Assembly: GCF_000023225.1 (NCBI RefSeq)
Contig: NC_013173.1
Span: 2,482,501-2,546,500 of the forward strand
Length of the DNA stretch: 64,000 bases
Reading direction: 5' to 3'
Source of the DNA: Desulfomicrobium baculatum DSM 4028
GTDB taxonomy: Bacteria > Desulfobacterota > Desulfovibrionia > Desulfovibrionales > Desulfomicrobiaceae
In this document: positions 17,153 to 25,015 of the stretch, piece after piece
Numbering within the stretch: the stretch's first letter is position 1
How the letters are laid out: every line of letters starts with the position of its first letter
Notes under the pieces: model-generated
Told to the model about the DNA's origin: nothing
The model's database searches: none
The model's input: only the letters and a program-made list of their open reading frames with translations
Position numbers and translations under genes: made by a program

Positions 17153-18277
17153 ATGATCCGGATCGAAAATGTACTCCGCCTGGGAGTGAAGGAGTTGTGG
17201 AGTCTGGTGCGCGATCCAATCATGCTGGTGCTGATCGCCTACACCTTCACGTTCGCGATCTACGTGGCGGCCACCGCCATGCCGGAGAGCCTGCACAACG
17301 CACCCATCGCCATCGTCGACGAGGACGGTTCACCCCTGTCCGCGCGTATCGTTTCCAGTTTTTATCCGCCCCGTTTCAAAACGCCGGCCATGATCGCGCT
17401 GGCGCAGATCGATTCCGGCATGGACAGGGGCGACTACACTTTCGTGCTGGACATTCCGCCGGGATTCCAGCGCGATGTGCTGGCCGGACGAATGCCGGCG
17501 ATCCAGCTCAATATCGACGCCACGCTCATGAGCCAGGCCTTCACCGGCAACGGCTACATCCAGCAGATCGTCGCCGGCGAAGTCGGCGAATTCGTCCAGC
17601 GCTACAGAAGTACCGAGGTGCCGCCGGTGGAACTGCTGCTCCGCATGCGCTTCAACCCCAATCTGGAAAAGTCCTGGTTCGGTTCGCTGATGGAGATCAT
17701 CAACAACGTGACCATGCTGTCCATCATCCTGACTGGCGCGGCGCTGATCCGCGAGCGTGAGCACGGCACCATCGAGCATTTGCTGGTCATGCCCGTGACG
17801 CCTGCTGAAATCATGCTGGCCAAGGTCTGGTCCATGGGGCTGGTCGTGCTGCTGGCCGCGATGGTGGCGCTGGTGTTCGTGGTGCAGGGCGTCCTGCAGG
17901 TCCCGGTGCAGGGTTCGGTGGCCCTCTTCATTGTGGCGACGGCGCTGCATCTGTTCGCCACGACGTCCATGGGCATCTTTCTGGCGACGCTGGCCCGCTC
18001 GATGCCCCAATTCGGCATGCTGCTGGTGCTGGTGCTGCTGCCGCTGCAGCTCCTTTCGGGCGGGGCCACTCCGCGCGAGAGCATGCCGGAGCTGGTTCAG
18101 AACGTCATGCTCATCGCACCCACCACCTATTTCGTATCGGCAGGGCAGGCCATTCTGTATCGCGGAGCAGGCATCGACGTGGTCTGGCCCCAGTTTCTGG
18201 CCATCGCCGCGATTGGCACCCTGCTGTTCTTCGCCGCCCTGGCACGATTCCGAAAAACGATCACCCAGATGGCGTGA
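17153..18277 (+). CDS. ABC-2 type permease (YhhJ-like)
   Basis: The 374-residue inner-membrane protein has a first helix at about residues 22-42 and a large periplasmic loop (residues 45-175). Five or six C-terminal helices follow, with the ABC-2 pattern IREREHGTIEHLLVMPVTPAEIMLAK. It is homologous in layout to the permease half of the preceding protein and probably pairs with it. AGGAGG (17138-17143) precedes the ATG at 17153, so the longer frame from 17108 is rejected. It is the last gene of the arc-efflux transcript. No clear terminator follows. Confidence 0.9.
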   Translation: MIRIENVLRLGVKELWSLVRDPIMLVLIAYTFTFAIYVAATAMPESLHNAPIAIVDEDGSPLSARIVSSFYPPRFKTPAMIALAQIDSGMDRGDYTFVLDIPPGFQRDVLAGRMPAIQLNIDATLMSQAFTGNGYIQQIVAGEVGEFVQRYRSTEVPPVELLLRMRFNPNLEKSWFGSLMEIINNVTMLSIILTGAALIREREHGTIEHLLVMPVTPAEIMLAKVWSMGLVVLLAAMVALVFVVQGVLQVPVQGSVALFIVATALHLFATTSMGIFLATLARSMPQFGMLLVLVLLPLQLLSGGATPRESMPELVQNVMLIAPTTYFVSAGQAILYRGAGIDVVWPQFLAIAAIGTLLFFAALARFRKTITQMA

Positions 18278-18627
18278 CGGCGTAAACACATCAATATTAA
18301 TCATCAGAATCGGATAGTTAAGTGGAAATATGCTGAATTGTCGGGGAAGAATGAACCAGCGATCGACTCTGACATGCGAATACCCGTCACATATCGCGAT
18401 GTTGTCATATGCAATAGACATTGTTGTTTACCAAAATTTAAATTTGTACATTTTTATTTTAATTTAATAATAAAATTCAAATATTTAAATTTTTTCTTCA
18501 ATTTATTTCATTTGGTGTATTTGTTGCTCTTTCATAAAAAAGCAGAAATGCCCATGTCGATATATAAATATTTTTTTCTTACGTGAATGGCAACAATATT
18601 AAAAAAAGCTAATCAAGAAAATAAGTT
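18278..18627. other. A+T-rich spacer before the general-stress gene
   Basis: About 350 bp, very A/T-rich from 18420 onward, in sharp contrast to the GC-rich genes on both sides. A frame at 18338-18586 is composition noise. The useful content is the sigma-54 promoter candidate at 18513-18529. The A/T tract just upstream could bind IHF or help bend DNA for an activator. Confidence 0.6.
18513..18529 (+). promoter_or_regulatory. Sigma-54 promoter candidate for the general-stress gene
   Basis: TGGTGTATTTGTTGCTC has GG (18514-18515) and GC (18526-18527) ten bases apart, with TGG at -24 and TTGCT at -12. It ends about 100 bp before the ATG at 18628. Confidence 0.55.
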
Positions 18628-19104
18628 ATGAAAAATAACCACGTATCACTAGGAATTTTCAATACCAATACCGAAGCTGAAGCGAGTATAAAAGAATTCC
18701 AGCGGTCAAGATTTAACAGAAAAAAGCTGTCCATAATTGGTAATGACAATCAAACTGAAGAGCATGCTGTCGGCTATTACAATACAGCCGAGCGCATGAT
18801 GGACTGGGGGAATCACGAGGCGTTTTGGGGCGGCCTGTGGGGCATGTTGTTTGGCTTGGCTCTTTTTGTTGTTGGCTCGGCCCTTTTTGTTCTGCCGGGC
18901 ATCGGCCCCCTCCTCGTATTTGGCCCGCCGGCTTCGTGGGTTGTCGGGCTTCTGGGAGGTGCGATCGTTGTTGGCGGGCTGAGCACCTTGGCCGCGGCGC
19001 TGCTCGATACAGGCAGCCCCGAAGAGAGCTGCCTGTATCATGAGACGACCAAAGTCAAAAGCCTCCTCGAATCCAGCGGAGCATCGCATATCGACCTTCA
19101 TTGA
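18628..19104 (+). CDS. General stress protein 17M-like membrane protein
   Basis: The protein has 158 residues. Residues 5-45 look like the general stress protein 17M/heat-induced domain (VSLGIFNTNTEAEASIKEFQ, KKLSIIGND). A glycine-rich double membrane segment follows at about 70-130 (GLWGMLFGLALFVVGSALFV, VVGLLGGAIVVGGLSTLAAA), then a short C-terminal tail. Such proteins sit in the inner membrane and are linked to stress in other bacteria, but their mechanism is unknown. It converges with the AAA ATPase gene, leaving 17 bp between them. Confidence 0.75.
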   Translation: MKNNHVSLGIFNTNTEAEASIKEFQRSRFNRKKLSIIGNDNQTEEHAVGYYNTAERMMDWGNHEAFWGGLWGMLFGLALFVVGSALFVLPGIGPLLVFGPPASWVVGLLGGAIVVGGLSTLAAALLDTGSPEESCLYHETTKVKSLLESSGASHIDLH

Positions 19105-19121
19105 ACGATTTCCGTATCCCG

Positions 19122-20204
19122 TCAGATCCGAGAATAGGTGACGCTGTCTTTTTCGAATTCATCCAGCACATCGGCACTCAAGGACGGGACAATCTTCGGA
19201 TTCATATGCAGGAATGTTTCCGTGGTGACGAGGTAGTCAGTATTGCTTTCCAGCTCCCTCTCAAATGAAAAGCTGGCAATCTGCTGAAACAAATACTGGA
19301 TATCGGCAGGAGTAAATCCACGGGTCATCTCGACTACGCTCTCAATGTCGACCTTGCCTGCATTTATCTTCGAAAGATAATATTCGAGAATGGTCCTTCT
19401 TCCGGCATCGTCCAGGCCGCCCACCGGTATGATGCAATCAAACCTTCCGGGGCGCAGCATCGCCGAATCGAGTTGGCGAATGTAATTGGTGGCGCACACC
19501 AGCAGAATCTTGCTGTTTTCATTCTTGAACAGCGGAATTTGTTTCAAAAATTCATTCGTGATGGACTTGTCGATCCTGTCTCCCATGTCGCGGCTGCCCG
19601 CGAGCTCCTCGAATTCGTCGATGAAGAGAACCACCCTGTCGAGACCTCTGACTTCCTCCATGACGTGCCGCAAATTCGCCCCGATCTTCTCAACCCCGTT
19701 CGCCATGAGCATGCTGGGCATGACCTCTATGTACCACCAGGACAGGATTCCGGCGATGGCCTTTACGAAATGCGTCTTGCCTGTGCCCGGAGGGCCGAAA
19801 AACACGATCGCCTTGGGCGGGACCACGCCATGTTTCGTAGCCAGACCTTCCTCTATCAAGGGGAGAATGACCCGGCGCTGAATCAACTGTTTTGGAGGTT
19901 GGGAGTCGGAGATGGTATTCCAAAGATCGCTGCTGATGGTTTGAGCACCCATCTCACGCAATGTGTCTTTACGTCGCTGTGTAAAGTACTCATCAACTGC
20001 TTGATCCGTGTTTTCTAAAAAATCAATACAGGAAGTTCTCACACCAACATCTCTTCCCAATTTTTCAGATAGAATCCATTTATGTTTTAATATTTTTAAC
20101 CATATATCAGATGCTATTTCAGGCTCATACATCATTCCACTCAGTTCAAATATTTTATTTGAACACTCTTCAAAAGACAAATTTTCTATTTTATTCATAA
20201 TCAT
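19122..20204 (-). CDS. AAA ATPase (CDC48/FtsH-like core) with helical N-terminal domain
   Basis: The protein has 360 residues. Residues 1-100 are helical (SDIWLKILKHKWILSEKLGR, then DVGVRTSCIDFL) and recall short helical modules seen in other stress proteins. I cannot name the family. The AAA core follows, with Walker A GPPGTGKTHF (about 138), Walker B VVLFIDEFEEL (about 190), the second region LLVCATNYIRQLDSAMLRPGRFD with the arginine finger, and a C-terminal lid. It probably remodels or unfolds a protein partner. It is the only - strand gene in the left 35 kb. Its upstream spacer is A/T-rich and shows no sigma-54 match. Confidence 0.85.
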   Translation of the reverse strand: MIMNKIENLSFEECSNKIFELSGMMYEPEIASDIWLKILKHKWILSEKLGRDVGVRTSCIDFLENTDQAVDEYFTQRRKDTLREMGAQTISSDLWNTISDSQPPKQLIQRRVILPLIEEGLATKHGVVPPKAIVFFGPPGTGKTHFVKAIAGILSWWYIEVMPSMLMANGVEKIGANLRHVMEEVRGLDRVVLFIDEFEELAGSRDMGDRIDKSITNEFLKQIPLFKNENSKILLVCATNYIRQLDSAMLRPGRFDCIIPVGGLDDAGRRTILEYYLSKINAGKVDIESVVEMTRGFTPADIQYLFQQIASFSFERELESNTDYLVTTETFLHMNPKIVPSLSADVLDEFEKDSVTYSRI

Positions 20205-20783
20205 TATTAAACAAGAATATTACAATAATCAACTATTATATTTCATTTTATATTAAAACATTAATCATGAATAATGCGTAATAAATCAACATGTCTGAAT
20301 TAAAATCAAATGTATAATACGATTTATTTGAATACATAAATTTCAAGACCGATTCGTAGAGAAGCGCCAGAAGCTTTTCGCAACATCTTGCAGTTGCGCC
20401 ATATATGGCGGCCTCAGCCGACCGACCTCCTCGACTCCTCCCAAAACTCCTTATTTTCCCCATTATAATCAGACCATTAAGAAGCACAAGCAATCCGCCG
20501 AGTATGGCACGTTCGTTGCGATGTACATCATGCCCCCGAAAATCGCGCCTCCACATTTACGAGGCACTGCAAAAAAGTCGCGAGGTGCCATTCACGTCAT
20601 TCTCGCGAACGTATGCCCAGGTTGATGCCCGTCAGGGTGAATCCGGTGTTTCAAATGGCTATGCAAAGCATGAAACCCCTTCTTCAAAGGGATGACGAAT
20701 CACTGGCGCCTGCATTTCATAAAAATGCGAGGGCGTGAAAAGCGGGAAGAATTTAAGGTCTTTTACAGAAAAAGGAGAAATGT
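20205..20783. other. 579-bp spacer, no convincing gene
   Basis: The first 130 bp are very A/T-rich and hold the promoter region of the - strand AAA ATPase gene. The rest is of mixed composition. A - strand frame (20248-20556) contains one hydrophobic stretch, but its ends are implausible. I found no sigma-54-type site or terminator with a T-run. Confidence 0.5.
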
Positions 20784-20963
20784 ATGAAGTCCAGCACAAA
20801 AAACAAGACGGAAGGCGTTTACCATGAAGGCAAAGGCAAGATCAAGGAAACCGTCGGAAAGATTATCGACAAACCCTCCTTGGAAGCTGAAGGACAGGCG
20901 GAAAAGGTAGCCGGCAAGGTGCAGAAAAAAGTCGGTGAGGTGCAAGAGGTTTTGGAAGATTAG
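20784..20963 (+). CDS. CsbD-family stress protein
   Basis: This 59-residue gene is easy to overlook because a longer frame runs opposite it. The protein is small, highly charged and Lys/Glu-rich, with the CsbD repeat pattern: EGKGKIKETVGKIIDKP, then EAEGQAEKVAGKVQKKVGEV. CsbD proteins are strongly induced in general stress responses (SigB regulon in Bacillus, YjbJ in E. coli). Their biochemical role is unknown. AAAGGAG lies seven bases before the ATG. It is followed by the triple-BON gene. Confidence 0.9.
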   Translation: MKSSTKNKTEGVYHEGKGKIKETVGKIIDKPSLEAEGQAEKVAGKVQKKVGEVQEVLED

Positions 20964-21096
20964 CCAGACGCAAAAAACCCTTCGCCCGCACCGCCCGGTC
21001 GCCACGAATCCGCGGCATGCCGGGACGGCGATCAAAGCCCCGGAGAGCGAACGTGCTCTTCGGGCAACCCTTAAAATTAAAAAAGGTTCCATATTG

Positions 21097-21864
21097 ATGA
21101 AAACGACATTTCTTCGGTCCCTGCTTTTCGCAGCGGCGGCGCTATTGGTTCTCGGCATGCCTTTGCAGGCGGCTGAGTCGGATCGCGACATCGAAACATC
21201 CGCCAAACAGTCGCATGTATTCAAGAAATACCTGCAGGAGGATGATATCAAGATAGAGTCCAAGGATGGCGCAGTCACAATGACAGGAGTTGTCTCGGGA
21301 GAATACCACAAAGCCCTGGCTCAGGAAACCGTGGCCAATCTTCCCGGAGTCAAAAGCGTGGACAACAAGCTCGAACTCAAGAGCACTCCACCTTCCACCA
21401 ACACCGACGCATGGGTGCTCGACAATGTAGTCGCGACACTCTTGTTTCACCGCAGCGTCAGCCCCACAACAACGCAGGTCGATGTCAAAGACGGCGTGGT
21501 GACTTTAAAAGGCGAAGCATCCAGCCAGGCTCAAAAGGAATTGACAACCGAATACGCAATGGATGTCGAAGGCGTGAAGGACGTCAAGAATGAAATGACC
21601 GTGGCGAAGGCTCAAGAAAAGGACAACGACACAAAGCAAACCTTCATCGAAACCGTTGATGACGCATCAATTACTGCCCAGGTCAAGATGACGCTTCTCT
21701 ATCACCGCTCGACCAGCGCCCTCAACACCAAGGTCAAAACCCTGGACGGCGTGGTCACCCTGACTGGCGAGGCAAAGAACGCGGCGGAAGCGAATCTGGC
21801 CACCAAACTTGCCTCCGATGTGAATGGTGTGAAGGAAGTCAAAAACCAGATGAGCGTCAAATAA
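21097..21864 (+). CDS. Periplasmic protein with three BON domains (OsmY-like)
   Basis: The protein has 255 residues. The ATG at 21097 gives a proper signal peptide (FLRSLLFAAAALLVLGM, cleavage near LQAA). The open frame begins 162 bases earlier without a site. Three BON domains follow at about residues 25-95, 105-170 and 185-254. The second and third share the pattern VxxTLLxHRSxSxxxTxVxxxDGVVTLxGEA and end in VKxVKNxMxV, showing internal duplication. BON proteins bind phospholipids, and OsmY responds to osmotic stress. Together with the CsbD, DUF3185 and lmo0937-type genes it forms a compact stress cluster. Confidence 0.9.
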   Translation: MKTTFLRSLLFAAAALLVLGMPLQAAESDRDIETSAKQSHVFKKYLQEDDIKIESKDGAVTMTGVVSGEYHKALAQETVANLPGVKSVDNKLELKSTPPSTNTDAWVLDNVVATLLFHRSVSPTTTQVDVKDGVVTLKGEASSQAQKELTTEYAMDVEGVKDVKNEMTVAKAQEKDNDTKQTFIETVDDASITAQVKMTLLYHRSTSALNTKVKTLDGVVTLTGEAKNAAEANLATKLASDVNGVKEVKNQMSVK

Positions 21865-21890
21865 CGTTCGACCAACAATCGGGAGTAGTC

Positions 21891-22112
21891 ATGAAAACAT
21901 TAAGCATAGTGGGAATCCTGCTGATCGTCCTTGGAATAGCGGCCTTTGCTTACCAGGGCATCACCTACACGACCCAGGAAAAAGTCGTTGATCTTGGTCC
22001 CCTGCAGATGACGGCTGAAAAAACGCGAACAATACCGCTGCCCCCGATCTTGGGCGCAATCGCGCTTGCGGGCGGCATCACACTGCTGATTGTGGGAAAA
22101 AGGAGCTCATAA
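21891..22112 (+). CDS. DUF3185 small membrane protein
   Basis: The 73-residue protein has two membrane helices (LSIVGILLIVLGIAAFAYQG and ILGAIALAGGITLLIVGKR). They are separated by a polar loop containing the family-typical TYTTQEKVVDLGPLQMTAEK. Topology suggests the loop is periplasmic. Function is unknown. GGGAG lies eight bases before the ATG, and the gene begins 26 bp after the triple-BON gene, probably in one transcript. Confidence 0.85.
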   Translation: MKTLSIVGILLIVLGIAAFAYQGITYTTQEKVVDLGPLQMTAEKTRTIPLPPILGAIALAGGITLLIVGKRSS

Positions 22113-22185
22113 CCGCAATAGCGGCCTTGCCAGAAAAGCAGTCAGGCCATCAGCAACAGAGGGTGCTGCAACCCATCGCGAATAC

Positions 22186-22205
22186 CGCGAAAATTCATTT
22201 TCGCG
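22186..22205. terminator. Perfect hairpin between the DUF3185 and lmo0937-type genes
   Basis: CGCGAAAA pairs perfectly with TTTTCGCG around a TTCA loop. It is not followed by a long T-run, so it may be a terminator, a processing site or an RNA-stability element. Confidence 0.45.
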
Positions 22206-22312
22206 AAGGAGTGAATATATTATTTTCTGGCAGTTAAAAAAATACGGTCATTTTCTTCAAGGAAATAACAACTTTTCACTGCAACACCAGTAACTCACAA
22301 TGGAGAAAAAAA

Positions 22313-22462
22313 ATGTTATACACTATCGCCGGCGTTCTTATAATATTATGGCTTCTTGGTATTGTTAGTGGCTACACAATGGGTTCTTTCATTCACATAC
22401 TCCTTGTTGTTGCCGTCATTGTCATCCTCGTAAATTTAATACAAGGAAGACGCACACTCTGA
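22313..22462 (+). CDS. lmo0937-family small membrane protein
   Basis: The 49-residue protein is almost entirely two hydrophobic helices. It begins MLYTIAGVLIILWLLGIVSG, then YTMGSFIHILLVVAVIVILV, and ends in a basic tail (LIQGRRTL). The LYTIAxxLxILWLLGxVxxYTMGxFIHILL pattern is diagnostic for this peptide family, whose function is unknown. GGAG stands before the ATG. Like DUF3309 and CsbD, this gene is too short for many gene finders. Confidence 0.88.
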   Translation: MLYTIAGVLIILWLLGIVSGYTMGSFIHILLVVAVIVILVNLIQGRRTL

Positions 22463-22764
22463 TCAACAATGATTACTTATACGCAACAATATGGTCCAAT
22501 ATTTTCATTCTTAATTATTTCACTTGTTGTTATAAACATTTTACCTTCTTATACACATGAATTATCGTACTTTTTAGCTCAATATGTTTGATATATGGGA
22601 CTCGATAAAGACAAAAATATAGACGACAAGCTGCTTACGGACTGCGATTTGGATACAATTTTACACAGTATTCATCGCAAAATAGAAATTCGCACGGACA
22701 AAAGAGCCTGCACGGGAGAGGGCCTGCTTGGCCAACCCTGGCCAACCAAGGATGGAGACGCCCG
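22463..22764. other. 302-bp spacer before the hybrid histidine kinase
   Basis: The first half is A/T-rich. It contains a 40-codon hydrophobic frame (22469-22591) with no ribosome site, which I do not call. The second half carries two copies of TGGCCAACC at a 10-bp period (22729-22747) just before the kinase gene. No sigma-54 or terminator pattern was seen. Confidence 0.45.
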
Positions 22765-24882
22765 ATGAAGAACAAAACAGGTCAACCCGAAAATCCGGAC
22801 CTGCTTCGCCGCAAAGCTGAAGAAATCAGCCGGAAGAACGAAGCAGGTTCGCCGGAGAGCCTCGCCACCGACTCCGTCGAAGAGCCGTCATGGATAGTCC
22901 ATGAACTGCGCGTTCACCAAATCGAGCTTGAGATGCAAAATGAGGAATTGTGCAGGACACACGCAGAACTCGAAGAAGAACACCAGCAGTACCTGGATCT
23001 CTACGACTTTGCTCCGGTGGGCTATTGCACTCTTTCGGAACAGGGACAGATCACGGCAACAAATCTCACTGCCACGGCAATGCTCGGCATACCCCGAGAC
23101 AACCTCATCGGACAGCAGATAACCAGCTTCATCTGTGATGATGACCAGCACACCTTCACCCGCGAAATGAAAGAACTGTTTGCGACCAGGGTAGCGCGAA
23201 GCTGCGAACTGCGCATGAAAAAAACAGACGGTGTCCAGTTCTGGGCCTGCCTGGAATTCGTTTTAAAGCCTTGCGATGACTGCCCCGTGTGCCGCGTCGT
23301 CATAAGCGACATCAACGACCGTAAACAGGCCGAGATTGCGCTGACCGAGAGCGAACTGCATTTCAGAAACCTGTCCAACAGCGGCCAGGCATTGATCTGG
23401 ACTTCCGGAGAAGACACGCTGTGCGATTATTTCAATGAGCCCTGGCTCGACTTCACCGGCCGCACCCTGGAACAGGAGCTCGGCAACGGCTGGGTCGAAG
23501 GGGTGCATGCGGAGGACCTTGACCGTTGCATTGACACCTATGTGACGGCCTTTGCCCGACGCGAACCGTTCAACATGGAGTACCGGCTGCGCCATGTCAG
23601 CGGCGAATATCGCTGGCTGGTGGATCAGGGCACGCCACGCTTCAATTCACAGGGCGCATTCGTCGGGTACATCGGTCATTGCCTGGACATCACCCCCCGC
23701 AAGCAGATGGAAGTGGAGCTCGTGGCCGCGAAAAATGCGGCTGAATCGGCGAACAAGGCCAAGAGCGCATTTCTGGCCAACATGAGTCACGAAATCAGGA
23801 CACCTTTAAACGGGTTGCTGGGCATGATGCAGCTCCTTGAAACGACGGATACAAGCGACGAACAGCAGATGTACATCGAAATGGCCATCCGCTCCGGGGG
23901 CAGACTCACCCGCCTTTTAAGCGACATCCTGGACCTGTCCCGCATCGAGGCAGGCCGAATGCCCTTGAGCGAGGAACCGTTCAATCTGTCCGAAACATTT
24001 TCCGCCGTCACCGACAGTTTTGGCCCGGTGAGCATTCAAAAGAGACTGCCTGTCCGCATCGACGTCGCGCCGGATGTGCCCAAGGAAGTGTTCGGGGATG
24101 AGGTCCGCGTCCGTCAGGTGCTGTTCAATCTTGTCGGCAATGCCATGAAATTTACCGACCAGGGAGAGGTCCGGATCGAGGTATCGACCCTGCTTCCCCT
24201 GCCGCCGGATACGGTCCGCGTGCTGTTTTGCGTTACCGACACGGGCGCGGGAATGAGCGACACGACGCTTAAGACTTTGGGGAACCCTTTCACCCAGGCC
24301 AGTGAAGGTTTCACCCGCGAGCATCAGGGCGCAGGCCTTGGGCTTTCCATATGCAAGCGTCTTGTTGCCGCCATGGGAGGCACGCTGACCTTTGAGAGCA
24401 CCTTGGGAGCTGGAACCGCCGCGTACCTGATGCTTCCTTTCAGGTGGCGGGCGTATTCCATCCTCCCGGATCAGCCAGGCCTCGACTCCGCCGCGCCATC
24501 GCTACGCATTCTGCTCGTCGAAGACGACGAAATAAGCCGCGTGGCGGAAACGCAGCTGCTCAAAAAAATGGGACACACCGTGCAAACGGCCGGCAACGGG
24601 ATTGAAGCACTGGAAAGCATGCGACGCAGCACCTTTGATTGCGTACTGATGGATGTGCAGATGGAAGTCATGGATGGCCTGGAAGCCACCAAAAACATCA
24701 GGACGGACGTCTCCAAATTCTTTGACCCCAAAATTCCCATCGTCGCCATGACGGCGTATGCCATGCGTGGCGATCGCGAACGGTTCATCATGGCGGGCAT
24801 GGATGACTACATAGCAAAACCGTTCGACCGTAATAAGTTGGAGCAGGTGCTGGGCGGCATTGACGTCAAAAACAGGACATGA
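22765..24882 (+). CDS. Hybrid sensor histidine kinase (PAS-PAS-HisKA-HATPase-REC)
   Basis: The protein has 705 residues with no membrane segment, so it is a cytoplasmic sensor. The first PAS-like domain spans about residues 75-190 (DFAPVGYCTLSEQGQI). The second spans about 205-315 and has the PAS/PAC ending YRWLVDQGTPRFN. The H-box is MSHEIRTPLNGLLG (phospho-accepting His about 342). The ATPase has DTGAGMS and GAGLGLSICKRL. The C-terminal receiver has VEDDE and the phospho-accepting Asp in VLMDVQMEVMDG (about 630), with lysine in IAKPFD. No transfer (HPt) domain or output gene is adjacent. Output may go through another protein. Confidence 0.93.
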   Translation: MKNKTGQPENPDLLRRKAEEISRKNEAGSPESLATDSVEEPSWIVHELRVHQIELEMQNEELCRTHAELEEEHQQYLDLYDFAPVGYCTLSEQGQITATNLTATAMLGIPRDNLIGQQITSFICDDDQHTFTREMKELFATRVARSCELRMKKTDGVQFWACLEFVLKPCDDCPVCRVVISDINDRKQAEIALTESELHFRNLSNSGQALIWTSGEDTLCDYFNEPWLDFTGRTLEQELGNGWVEGVHAEDLDRCIDTYVTAFARREPFNMEYRLRHVSGEYRWLVDQGTPRFNSQGAFVGYIGHCLDITPRKQMEVELVAAKNAAESANKAKSAFLANMSHEIRTPLNGLLGMMQLLETTDTSDEQQMYIEMAIRSGGRLTRLLSDILDLSRIEAGRMPLSEEPFNLSETFSAVTDSFGPVSIQKRLPVRIDVAPDVPKEVFGDEVRVRQVLFNLVGNAMKFTDQGEVRIEVSTLLPLPPDTVRVLFCVTDTGAGMSDTTLKTLGNPFTQASEGFTREHQGAGLGLSICKRLVAAMGGTLTFESTLGAGTAAYLMLPFRWRAYSILPDQPGLDSAAPSLRILLVEDDEISRVAETQLLKKMGHTVQTAGNGIEALESMRRSTFDCVLMDVQMEVMDGLEATKNIRTDVSKFFDPKIPIVAMTAYAMRGDRERFIMAGMDDYIAKPFDRNKLEQVLGGIDVKNRT

Positions 24883-24970
24883 GCCGCCCTGCATGTGCGG
24901 CCGAATCATCCTTTGGCGTCTTCGCTGAGGCCAAGAAGTGATTTTTGAAATTTCACGGAATCCGCAACCA

Positions 24971-24987
24971 GGGCAAGTCTCATGCTT
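24971..24987 (+). promoter_or_regulatory. Sigma-54 promoter candidate for the glucan synthase gene
   Basis: GGGCAAGTCTCATGCTT has GG (24972-24973) and GC (24984-24985) ten bases apart. It is a fair match to the RpoN consensus. It ends 28 bp before the ATG, so the transcript would have a short leader. Confidence 0.5.
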
Positions 24988-25015
24988 TCGCTCTAACTGA
25001 AAGGGGACACCACGC

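Noticed and set aside
18338-18586. 82-codon + strand frame in the A/T-rich spacer
   Set aside because: Phe/Leu/Ile-rich noise from A/T sequence, no ribosome site, and it covers the sigma-54 promoter candidate.
20248-20556. 102-codon - strand frame with a hydrophobic stretch
   Set aside because: Implausible ends, poor start context, and the last third is translated from A/T-rich non-coding DNA.
22469-22591. 40-codon hydrophobic frame after the lmo0937-type gene
   Set aside because: No ribosome site, A/T-rich composition and no known family; could be revived by conservation.
22729-22747. Two tandem TGGCCAACC copies before the hybrid kinase
   Set aside because: Only two short copies; not enough to call a binding site or repeat family.
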